A program made the position numbers and the translations under genes. Positions 16,397 to 23,647 of a DNA stretch of 64,000 nucleotides are shown in pieces. Position 1 is the stretch's first letter; each line of letters opens with the position of its first letter. The notes below the pieces were generated by a model. The model saw only the letters and a program-made list of their open reading frames with translations, had not been told where the DNA came from and searched no databases. Source of the DNA: JBJXHN01 sp046233135 (GTDB taxonomy: Bacteria; Pseudomonadota; Alphaproteobacteria; Rhodospirillales; Rhodospirillaceae); contig JBJXHN010000011.1 in assembly GCA_046233135.1 (NCBI GenBank), forward strand, positions 1 to 64,000, read 5' to 3'.

Positions 16397-17176
16397 CTAT
16401 CCGCGCAGGTGCATTTCGGGCATTTCGTCCCAGGTCCGGCCTCTGTATTCGCGACCGTTCGCCCTCTTTGACCTACGCTTATTGTCTTTGCCCCAGGTGC
16501 CCCACTGCTTGAAAAAGAATGCAGTATCATACTTCACGCATTGGACATGGATCTCATCAATCCACTCCTCTTGCAAAGGTCTAGCAAATCGTCCGCTTTC
16601 TCCCCCAACGATTGCCCACTGGATATCGGTCAGGTCGATATTGTCAACCCTTCCGATTAGCGGCTCGAAGGAAATAAACCGGATTGCGGCTGGCACGTTA
16701 CGTAGGTGATTAGCTCGATCAGCGACCTCTCCATTCTCAATGCTCGTCCCCAGCCAGACGTTCGGAAGCACGTCTCCAACCATGCTGGAAACGAAGGTGG
16801 ACATGCGTTGAGGGCGCTTTGTTAATATTTGGTAGTTGTGTCGGGGCGTCTCCCGCATCACCTTCCAGACCGCGAGGATGAAATCATCACTGACCTTTTC
16901 ATGGAAGAGATCGCTCATAGAGTTCACGAATATTTTGCGAGGCTTCTTCCAAGTGTAGGGAATTTTGAGCGCTTCGCGATCCGCCTTCACCACACCCTTC
17001 CAAACCGCGCGCTTGTCGCTTTGGCGGACTAGCCCTGCATATTTCTCGACCCCCATTGCCTCGAGTCGTTTGGCCATGGCCATCGCATAGCAGTTGGAGC
17101 AACCTGCGCTGACGACGGAGCAGCCAACCACCGGGTTCCAGGTGGAGTCGGTCCATTCAATTTGGGTCTCAGCCAC
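16397..17176 (-). CDS. DUF5131 (phage Gp37/Gp68) three-Cys-motif protein
   Basis: A 259-residue protein starting from GTG 17176, which has GGAGG five bases upstream. It opens MAETQIEWTDSTWNPVVGC and carries the Cys19-x6-Cys26-x2-Cys29 motif that names the family, reminiscent of a radical-SAM iron-sulfur site. Later blocks are KIFVNSMSDLFHE, YQILTKRP, VWLGTSIEN, FISFEPLIG and WAIVGGESG, all family hallmarks. It is the first gene of the cassette, followed by TcmP and the endonuclease-like gene. Reaction unknown. Confidence 0.9.
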   Translation of the reverse strand: MAETQIEWTDSTWNPVVGCSVVSAGCSNCYAMAMAKRLEAMGVEKYAGLVRQSDKRAVWKGVVKADREALKIPYTWKKPRKIFVNSMSDLFHEKVSDDFILAVWKVMRETPRHNYQILTKRPQRMSTFVSSMVGDVLPNVWLGTSIENGEVADRANHLRNVPAAIRFISFEPLIGRVDNIDLTDIQWAIVGGESGRFARPLQEEWIDEIHVQCVKYDTAFFFKQWGTWGKDNKRRSKRANGREYRGRTWDEMPEMHLRG

Positions 17177-18301
17177 GACGGCCTCCACGGCAATGAGTGG
17201 GCTGCCCTGCGTCCATGCATGTGGTTGCGGCCACACGACGAATTTTAGCCAACATGCCCATGGCGATCTGGTTGGATGCACTTACGAAATAGTAATTGCT
17301 TCACTCTATAACACCCTGTTAGACGGGTGGAAACCGTCCGCAGCGTCGAATATCGGCCGCGCTCGGTAACGGGTGTGCCGAGGAAGCCTCGGTAATCTCC
17401 CATTATTCTAAGGGGCTGGGGAGATAGAAGGCGGACGATGAATGCCTGCTATTGGGGCGAACCACAGACCCCGCGAATGGCCACCATGGGCGCAATGGGG
17501 ATAATCCAGCTCCGCGAAGAGCAACTTTAGGGCGCCCACGCGTGTGTCCCCGCGTGCCGGGCCGTCGTGAATCGAGCCCACTTCGTGGTCTCGCCCCTTC
17601 GGGCTTCCGTCCCTGGCGCAACAAGGAAAAAGCCTCGCCAAGGATCGGTTGGATCAACGACGGGCCGTCAAACCGGCGCGCTCAGGACAGGCATTCGGAG
17701 GAGGCGCGAAACGCGGTATCCTGAGCGAGGAAAGGTGCCGCCTCCATGCTTGGCTTCCGCTTTCCGTGGGCTGCGGATGGGTTGAGACACGTCGTCTATC
17801 GATCCTGATCCAGGTACGCGCAACTGCCTTTTGGGCGAATGACCCCTTCCACACCTCGGCCATTCCCATCACCGAATCAGCATGGGCGGTAGGATAGGGC
17901 GCTCCGGGACCCGGCCACCTCGATAGGGAGGACGAGCGGGAAATCCGCACCGGTTTCGGAAATCCCGGTCCCGCCAAGCCCTGCCACATGGTGGCTCTCT
18001 CGGCGAAATAGCCAGGGGATCCTTCATCGGCTTTTCCTCCCTGCGGTGTCCATCCCGGCATGTCTCTTTCACGCGTAAATCCCGCGCCGGTCCGTTCAAC
18101 CCGCCCGTCCGGAGAAATGTCCCCGCCTCCCTGCGGTCGGCTCCTCGCGGCCGCTTGCGCTGCACATTTCCCCGTCGGGCGGGTCCTCCACGGTGTTTCG
18201 GCCCTCCGCTACGCTCCGGGTGAACCGGCCCGCCTATGCGGTCTTCCCGCTGGAGACATCGCGGGGATGGTCCCCGCGAGGAACAGCGAAGGATCACCCC
18301 C
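17177..18301. other. 1.1 kb without a recognisable gene
   Basis: The part nearest the cassette is AT-richer and likely holds its promoter. From about 17400 the composition returns to that of the ICE. Open frames exist on both strands but none resembles a known protein or has a convincing start. An inverted repeat GAAATGT/ACATTTC (18114-18120 and 18164-18170) encloses a G+C-rich loop upstream of the DUF736 gene. This may be decayed coding sequence or a long leader. Confidence 0.4.
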
Positions 18302-18640
18302 ATGGCCATCACCCTCGGCACCTTCACCAAGCAGGACAGCGGCGACTTCTCCGGCATCCTCAAGACCCTCAACGTCACCGCCAATCTGATCATCCACCCC
18401 GTCTCCCGGCAGTCCGAGAACGCCCCCGACTATCGCGTCTATGCCGGTAACGGACAGCGTTATGAAGTCGGCGCCGGATGGAGCCAGGTCGCCAAGACCA
18501 GCGGCGAGACCTACCTGAACCTGAAGATCGCCGCCCCCGAATTCGGTCCCAACTGGGTCCGCGCCCGCCTCGTCAAGCTGGAGACGCCCCAGGAGGACGG
18601 CACCACCCACCTCGCCCTCTGGGAGCCCCGGGAACGGTGA
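18302..18640 (+). CDS. DUF736 family protein
   Basis: A 112-residue protein (MAITLGTFTKQDSGDFSGIL at the N-terminus, then APDYRVYAGNGQRYEVGAGW and YLNLKIAAPEFG). This is the complete DUF736 family, found almost only in conjugative plasmids and ICEs of proteobacteria beside traF, relaxase and trb genes. Its function is unknown; the fold suggests a small nucleic-acid-binding or single-strand-binding-like beta protein, which is inference. A strong terminator follows at 18654. Confidence 0.88.
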   Translation: MAITLGTFTKQDSGDFSGILKTLNVTANLIIHPVSRQSENAPDYRVYAGNGQRYEVGAGWSQVAKTSGETYLNLKIAAPEFGPNWVRARLVKLETPQEDGTTHLALWEPRER

Positions 18641-18653
18641 GCCTCCCACCCCG

Positions 18654-18688
18654 AAAGGCCCCGCTGGAGTGACCCGGTGGGGCCTTTT
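18654..18688 (+). terminator. intrinsic terminator after DUF736
   Basis: A 9-bp stem AAAGGCCCC/GGGGCCTTT runs directly into TTTTCC, 13 bases after the DUF736 stop codon. Confidence 0.75.
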
Positions 18689-18819
18689 CCCTGTCTTCCA
18701 TCCAGCCGATCCGTCCCGAAAGGATGCGGTGTCGGTGCGGTCGCACCGACGGGCTGTTCGTCTCGACAGTCCCATCGTGCCACCCGGCCTGACGGGGCCG
18801 TCAAGGATCGCGGGACCCT

Positions 18820-18860
18820 CCCAAAATCTCCGATCCGCTGCGCGGCCCTCCGATTTTGGG
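18820..18860. repeat. 9-bp inverted repeat in leader of the 62-aa gene
   Basis: CCCAAAATC (18820-18828) pairs with GATTTTGGG (18852-18860) across a 23-base G+C-rich loop. It lies in the gap between the DUF736 terminator and the small gene at 18973. There is no T-run, so an operator or a leader structure is more likely than a terminator. Confidence 0.45.
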
Positions 18861-18972
18861 CCCCTCCCGCGCCCGCTGCGCGGCGGCTCCGCCGTCCTGG
18901 ACTGCCCCGGCCCGGATGACCGGCGAGACCGTTCTCGACGATGGGAACGGTCACATTCGGGAGGATATCGCC

Positions 18973-19161
18973 ATGTCCCAGTCCATCACGATCCAGGGGT
19001 TCCCCTACACGGAGGACGACCTCCGCGAGACCATCTGGCTGGTCACCCAGGAACTGCGCGCCGGTCTGCCCAAGCGCGAACGGATCGCCGCCCAACACCA
19101 GATCGCGACGCTGGAAGCGGCCCTGACGCAACTGTCCAAGGCCGCTAACGCGGGGCCGTGA
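18973..19161 (+). CDS. small conserved-looking protein, 62 aa
   Basis: A 62-residue protein (MSQSITIQGFPYTEDDLRET then LVTQELRAGLPKRERIAAQHQI). It is predicted to be mainly helical, without Cys or membrane segments. I do not recognise the family. Support for its being real: a GGGAGG Shine-Dalgarno about nine bases before ATG 18973, codon use like its neighbours, and an intrinsic terminator folded over its stop codon. Position between DUF736 and the excisionase-like gene suggests an ICE accessory or regulatory role. Confidence 0.65.
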   Translation: MSQSITIQGFPYTEDDLRETIWLVTQELRAGLPKRERIAAQHQIATLEAALTQLSKAANAGP

Positions 19162-19172
19162 GCCCCGCTTTT
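19150..19172 (+). terminator. intrinsic terminator overlapping the stop codon
   Basis: The stem GCGGGGC/GCCCCGC with loop CGTGA is followed by TTTT. The loop contains the TGA stop codon (19159-19161) of the 62-aa gene, so a translating ribosome would cover the hairpin until release. Confidence 0.7.
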
Positions 19173-19329
19173 CTCCCACCATCAAGGGGGGGGATCGTTT
19201 TCGATACCCCCTTTTTCCGATCCTGAGCAAGCGCGCCCTGGCCCGCCATCCTTTGCCCATCCGCGCCGGACACGCCGCCTCTGGCGGACCGCTCTCCGGC
19301 GCTTCGATGGACAGCGAAAGGATCTCGGG

Positions 19330-19569
19330 ATGACCGATCACGGCACGCGCGCGGCCGAGGCGCGCAAGGGCTCGCCCTTCCTCTCGACCCAACAGGCCGC
19401 CTTCTATCTGGGCCTCTCCGCCCGCACCCTGGAGAAGATGCGCCTGACCGGAAACGGCCCCCGCTTCCGCAAGCATGGCCGCTATGTCCGCTACCACATC
19501 GCTGACCTGGACGCCTGGTCCGAGGGGCGGGGCAAGGGCTCCACGGCGGACGACGGAGAGGCGTCATGA
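19330..19569 (+). CDS. excisionase/AlpA-like helix-turn-helix protein
   Basis: A 79-residue protein with a MerR-like HTH_17 fold: LSTQQAAFYLGLSARTLEKM, then GNGPRFRKHGRYVRYHIADLDAWSEG. This arrangement is typical of excisionases and AlpA regulators that bind attachment sites or control element genes. Its start has GGATCTCGGG upstream. The stop overlaps the start of the traF-like gene (ATGA), so it heads the transfer operon. It could serve as the recombination directionality factor, but no integrase is visible to test that. Confidence 0.82.
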   Translation: MTDHGTRAAEARKGSPFLSTQQAAFYLGLSARTLEKMRLTGNGPRFRKHGRYVRYHIADLDAWSEGRGKGSTADDGEAS

Positions 19570-20063
19570 GGCGCCCGGTCGCCCTGGGACTGGCCGTCGG
19601 AGGCGTCGCGCTCCTCGGCCTGTCCGCTCTCCCAACGCCCCGGCCTTGGCTGGTCTGGAACGCCTCGGCGAGCGCACCCATCGGCCTCTATCGCGTCGTC
19701 GCGGGGCCGGTGCAACGGGGCGATTGGGTGCTCGTTCGACCGCCGGAGGATGTCGCGGAGCTGGCCGCCGCGCGCGGCTATCTGCCCCTGGGCGTGCCCC
19801 TGGTGAAGCGCGTCGCGGCCAGTGCCGGGGACGTGGTCTGTGCCCGGGAGGGCGCGCTCTTCATCAACGGACAGGAGGTCGCCCGCGCCCTCGTCCGGGA
19901 CCGCGCGGGGCGCCCCATGCCCCGCTGGAGCGGTTGCCGAAGCCTGGGCGCGGAGGAGATCTTCCTGCTCCAGCCCCTGCCGAATTCCTTCGACAGCCGC
20001 TATTTCGGTCCGGTCCCGCGCCCCCTCGTGATCGGGAGGCTCGCCCCGCTATGGACAAGCTGA
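19566..20063 (+). CDS. traF: TraF-type S26 signal peptidase
   Basis: A 165-residue inner-membrane serine protease. Residues about 5-23 form a membrane segment. The catalytic Ser lies in NASASAPIGLYRV and the general-base Lys in VPLVKRVAA; a C-terminal box NSFDSRYFGPV completes the S26 fold. In RP4, TraF cyclises and matures the TrbC pilin; here trbC is present at 29529, so the pair fits. The gene is coupled to the HTH gene (ATGA overlap) and overlaps the transglycosylase start by 13 bases. Confidence 0.9.
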   Translation: MRRPVALGLAVGGVALLGLSALPTPRPWLVWNASASAPIGLYRVVAGPVQRGDWVLVRPPEDVAELAAARGYLPLGVPLVKRVAASAGDVVCAREGALFINGQEVARALVRDRAGRPMPRWSGCRSLGAEEIFLLQPLPNSFDSRYFGPVPRPLVIGRLAPLWTS

Positions 20064-20653
20064 TCCCCCTGATCGTTGCGGCCCTGCTGCTTGTCGCGCC
20101 CGGTCAGGCCGCCGAGCCGGACCCATGGCGGGCCGCCGTTTCGGAGGCCTCCGCGCGCTTCGACATCCCCCAACCCTGGATCCGCGCGGTCATCGATGCC
20201 GAGAGCGGCGGGGACCCCCGCGCGGTCTCTCACCGGGGCGCGAGGGGCCTGATGCAACTCATGCCGGGCACCTGGGCGAGCCTGTCGGAGCGCCTGGACC
20301 TGGGTGCCGATCCCTTCGATCCCCGCGCCAATATCCTGGCGGGAACGGCCTATCTCGCCGACCTCCGGGAGCGCTTCGGCTTCCCCGGACTGTTCGCCGC
20401 CTACAACGCCGGTCCCACCCGATACGCAGCCCATTTGCGGGGCGAACGGACCTTGCCCAGGGAAACAAAAGCCTACCTCAAACGCATCCAGAACAGGCTA
20501 TCGGGCGACCAAAAAGAGGCGCCGAAAGACCAATCCGGCGGCCTCTTTTTCCCGCTTTCCACGGCGAAAAAGGGGGCCGGAAACGACGAAAAGAGTGCGC
20601 AAAACGCCCTTCTTTTCGTGCCCCTCTCGACCCGCAAGGGGGACCGGAAATGA
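20051..20653 (+). CDS. lytic transglycosylase (SLT domain), conjugation-associated
   Basis: A 200-residue protein with a signal peptide ending near AA21 (LIVAALLLVAPGQAA). The SLT domain carries catalytic Glu51 in IRAVIDAESGGDPRAVS, with GLMQLMPGTW and FAAYNAGPTRY motifs. It cleaves peptidoglycan in the periplasm to let the type IV secretion channel assemble, like VirB1/TrbN. The C-terminal ~45 residues are a low-complexity tail with two copies of a (F/V)PLST-like motif. It overlaps traF by 13 bases. Confidence 0.88.
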   Translation: MDKLIPLIVAALLLVAPGQAAEPDPWRAAVSEASARFDIPQPWIRAVIDAESGGDPRAVSHRGARGLMQLMPGTWASLSERLDLGADPFDPRANILAGTAYLADLRERFGFPGLFAAYNAGPTRYAAHLRGERTLPRETKAYLKRIQNRLSGDQKEAPKDQSGGLFFPLSTAKKGAGNDEKSAQNALLFVPLSTRKGDRK

Positions 20654-20878
20654 GCGGGCCCCGCAGTTGCCGTCGGTCCGGCGAGAGGACCCTGATCGCA
20701 GGACAAAGGCGGGCGGCGCATTGGGAGGGGAGCCACCGGGATAAGGCAAGATTAAAGGCCGCCCTCCTGGAGGGGGCTATCTCTCTGTCTGCACATCTCT
20801 TTTTCCGGAGGCTGCCCCTGGGCCAGGAGGGTGCCTCCCCGCAACGCCCTGTTTTCCCCCAACCGGGTGGAGGCTCCC
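20654..20878. other. candidate oriT region upstream of the relaxase
   Basis: A 225-base gap with an imperfect inverted repeat around GGCCGCCCTCC/GGAGGGGGC (20758-20777) and a GGGATAAGGCAAGATTAAAGG stretch just before it. In RP4-like systems oriT lies next to the relaxase gene and carries such a repeat beside nic. No nic consensus is identified, so this is positional inference. Confidence 0.35.
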
Positions 20879-22852
20879 ATGGATGACGACGACTTCCGGC
20901 CCAGGCTGGGCAAGATCCGCTCCCAGGGATCGCCCAAGGGCAAACGCTATACCCACCAACTGCTCGCCGCGATCAATCGCGCCGGGGGGCGGGCGAAGCG
21001 GAAATCGGGCTTCTCCGGCAAGCGCCTGGGGCGGGGTGGCACGATGGCAGCCACCTTGAGCACAAGGGACCGCTTCGCCGCCTATCGCCAGCGCCGTGTG
21101 ATCGTCAAGGCGCGGATCGTCAAGCTGGCCGGAAAAGGCATGGCCACCGCTCGCGCCCACCTGCGTTATGTCCAGCGGGACGGCGTGACCCGGGAGGGTG
21201 ACCGGGGCCAGCTCTACGGCGCCGAGCGGGACCGGGAGGACGGCAAGGCCTTCCTCGACCGCGCCGAGGGAGACCGCCACCAATTCCGCTTCATCGTCGC
21301 CCCGGAAGATGGCCTCGACTACGAGGACCTGAAGCCGCTGACCCGCCGCCTCATGGCCCAGGTGGAGGAGGATTTGGGAACCAAGCTCGACTGGGTGGCC
21401 GTCGACCATTTCAACACCGGCCACCCCCACAGCCACGTCATCGTCCGGGGCAGGGACGACCAAGGCCGCGATCTGGTCATCGCCCGGGACTACATCGCCT
21501 CGGGCATCCGGGAGCGCGCCGCCGAATTGGTGAGCCTCGACCTGGGGCCGCGCACGGACCGGGACATCGAGATCCGCCTGCGCCGGGAAATGGACCAGGA
21601 GCGGCTGACCAGTCTGGATCGCCAATTGCTCCGCTTGGCCGATGAAGACGGGGTGGTTTCTCCACCCACGCGGGACACTGTCCGCCAGAGCCTGTTGACC
21701 GGTCGCTTGAAACACCTCGCCCGCCTGGACCTGGCCGAGGAAATCCGCCCCGGGATCTGGCGCCTCGACGACGGCCTGGAGGACACGCTGCGACACCTCG
21801 GCGAGCGCGGAGACATCATCAAGGCCATGCACCGCGAAATGTCCGACCAGAGCTTGGATCGGAGCCCCGCCGATTACGTCATCCACGACCCCACCGCACC
21901 GGATGCCGCACCCATCGTCGGGCGGCTGGTGGCCCGGCGACTTTCCGACGAGCACCAGGACCGCCATTGCCTCATCGTCGACGGGCTGGACGGGCGAACC
22001 CATTACATCGACATCGGCAAGGGCGACGCCACGGAGCCAACGCCGGAAGGCTCCATCCTGCGCGTGACGCCCAAATCCGTGGCTCCGCGCCCGGTGGATC
22101 GGACCATCGCCGAGGTCGCCGCCGCGAATGGGGGCCGCTACGACGTCGACCGTCACCTGCGCCACGATCCCCGGGCCAGCGAGACCTTCGCCCAGACCCA
22201 TGTCCGGCGGCTGGAGGCCATTCGGCGCTCAACGGGCGCCGTGACGCGGCAACCGGACGGTACCTGGACTATCGCGCCGGACCACCTCGACCGGGTGGTG
22301 GAGCACGAGAGGATCGAGGCCCGAACCACGCCGGTGACCATCGAGATACTCTCCCGCCTGTCACTCGACCAGCAGGTGGGTGCGGACGGCGCCACCTGGC
22401 TGGACCGGGAGCTGATCTCGGAGACCCCGGAGGTCACCCGGGAGTCCGGCTTCGGGCGGGACCTGCGAGACGCTAAGATCCGCCGCCGCCAGTGGCTGAT
22501 CGCGGAGGGGCTGGCGACGGAAGAGCAGGGGCATGTGACCTACCACCGCGCAATGCTCGCCAGACTGAGGAAGCGGGACCTCACCCGCATCGCCGCGCAG
22601 CTCTCTCGGGAACTGGGCCGGACCTATGTGGAACACCACCACGGGGACCGCGTGGAGGGCTCCCTTCGCCGCGCGGTGGACCTCACCAGCGGGAAGTATG
22701 CCCTGATCGAGAAATCCCGGGAGTTTACCCTGGTCCCCTGGAGACCCGTCCTCGACCGCCACATCGGGAAGCAGGTCTCGGGCATCATGCGCGGCGATGG
22801 AGGGATCTCCTGGACCATTGGGCGGCAGCGGGGGATGGGCGTGGGGGAATGA
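20879..22852 (+). CDS. VirD2-like relaxase (DUF3363 type)
   Basis: A 657-residue relaxase that would nick oriT, stay covalently bound to the strand and lead it into the channel. A basic N-terminal leader (GKIRSQGSPKGKRYTHQLL) precedes the nuclease domain. The candidate nucleophile Tyr is in RAHLRYVQRDGV near 96, and the metal-binding histidine triad is in DHFNTGHPHSHVIVRG near 176. The long C-terminal DUF3363 region (about 240-650) is shared by ICE and plasmid relaxases in alphaproteobacteria. ATG 20879 is preceded by GGTGGAGGCTCCC. The traG gene lies beyond the caspase cargo, so the cargo has split a normally contiguous relaxase-traG unit. Confidence 0.9.
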   Translation: MDDDDFRPRLGKIRSQGSPKGKRYTHQLLAAINRAGGRAKRKSGFSGKRLGRGGTMAATLSTRDRFAAYRQRRVIVKARIVKLAGKGMATARAHLRYVQRDGVTREGDRGQLYGAERDREDGKAFLDRAEGDRHQFRFIVAPEDGLDYEDLKPLTRRLMAQVEEDLGTKLDWVAVDHFNTGHPHSHVIVRGRDDQGRDLVIARDYIASGIRERAAELVSLDLGPRTDRDIEIRLRREMDQERLTSLDRQLLRLADEDGVVSPPTRDTVRQSLLTGRLKHLARLDLAEEIRPGIWRLDDGLEDTLRHLGERGDIIKAMHREMSDQSLDRSPADYVIHDPTAPDAAPIVGRLVARRLSDEHQDRHCLIVDGLDGRTHYIDIGKGDATEPTPEGSILRVTPKSVAPRPVDRTIAEVAAANGGRYDVDRHLRHDPRASETFAQTHVRRLEAIRRSTGAVTRQPDGTWTIAPDHLDRVVEHERIEARTTPVTIEILSRLSLDQQVGADGATWLDRELISETPEVTRESGFGRDLRDAKIRRRQWLIAEGLATEEQGHVTYHRAMLARLRKRDLTRIAAQLSRELGRTYVEHHHGDRVEGSLRRAVDLTSGKYALIEKSREFTLVPWRPVLDRHIGKQVSGIMRGDGGISWTIGRQRGMGVGE

Positions 22853-23137
22853 GGTGCTCAATTAAGATTGCATATAATTGTGGCTTATTGCTTTGGAGTA
22901 CCCAATTGTCCGAATGGAAAATTAGCGATGAAGTTGACGCAAGTATCGTTGCTGGAGCTGCGATGTAGTCAGCGATCTATGGTAGCGCTATTTCGCGTGA
23001 CCGCACTTGAAGGATAACTTTTTACTTTGCATTTATTCACTGCCATACAGATTATATCTGCAATTATTTCTATGGGGGTTGTAGACATGCCACGAAACCG
23101 GGATCCGATCAGTGGTGGATCTGTCCTTTTTGTTGGC
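22853..23137. other. AT-rich spacer, no gene seen
   Basis: Base composition changes abruptly to AT-rich immediately after the relaxase stop codon. This marks one boundary of the caspase cargo island. No terminator or repeat is recognisable. Confidence 0.4.
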
Positions 23138-23647
23138 TCAAGACTTGGAACGAACGCTACCCAATACCGTCTGCCAAAAGAATCCATTTTGAAAGGCGAG
23201 AAGAAATACTGGTATGTTAAGCTCCATTGAGCTAACGCTCTCTGCCAGGGCTCCAAAGCAAATTGATGAAGATAAAAAAGGGTATAACATGTCCCACCCG
23301 TCGAAACGAAGGGGGGGTGCCGCCTGGGCTCCATCTAACTTTGCCCGCCTCGCAGATCGTTCTTCTATCGCGATCGATAGCATTCTTGCTATCATTCCTG
23401 TTCCCATGATCAGGAACAGAATGATCTCGCGGACAGGCGAGCGCGCAAACCAATTATCTGCACTCAAGAAGCTGCCAGCGCTGTCTTGTGCGACTAAGAA
23501 GAATAAGACGGCTAGTATCATCGAAGTAGCCGCTAGCAGTATACGGCCTGCGGATCTCCCAAAGCTTGATCTCTTGGAGCGGGAGGTTAGGACGCTGAAT
23601 CCCGTGACCAGAAAGGTAATTGACAGTGCCGTCCACCAGTAGGTCAT
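23138..23647 (-). CDS. multi-pass membrane protein coupled to the caspase gene
   Basis: A 169-residue protein with four or five predicted membrane segments, at about 4-21, 33-53, 72-92, 117-135 and 143-164. A short basic loop (ARRAKLDGAQ) lies between the third and fourth. No family is recognised. Its ATG overlaps the caspase stop codon (ATGA), so it is translated right after it and is probably its partner. AT-rich codons match the caspase gene and differ from the ICE backbone. A membrane effector, anchor or immunity role is possible but unproven. Confidence 0.65.
   Translation of the reverse strand: MTYWWTALSITFLVTGFSVLTSRSKRSSFGRSAGRILLAATSMILAVLFFLVAQDSAGSFLSADNWFARSPVREIILFLIMGTGMIARMLSIAIEERSARRAKLDGAQAAPPLRFDGWDMLYPFLSSSICFGALAESVSSMELNIPVFLLAFQNGFFWQTVLGSVRSKS

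Noticed and set aside
17403..18393. Several open frames in the 1.1-kb gap before DUF736
   Set aside because: Overlapping on both strands, Arg/Pro-rich, no Shine-Dalgarno or family match.
20051..20653. Peptidase or toxin role for the lytic transglycosylase tail
   Set aside because: The tail is low complexity with a simple repeated motif and no catalytic signature.
23214..23642. Plus-strand open frame opposite the caspase-associated membrane gene
   Set aside because: The minus-strand frame has hydrophobic segments and an ATGA overlap with the caspase gene; the plus frame has neither.
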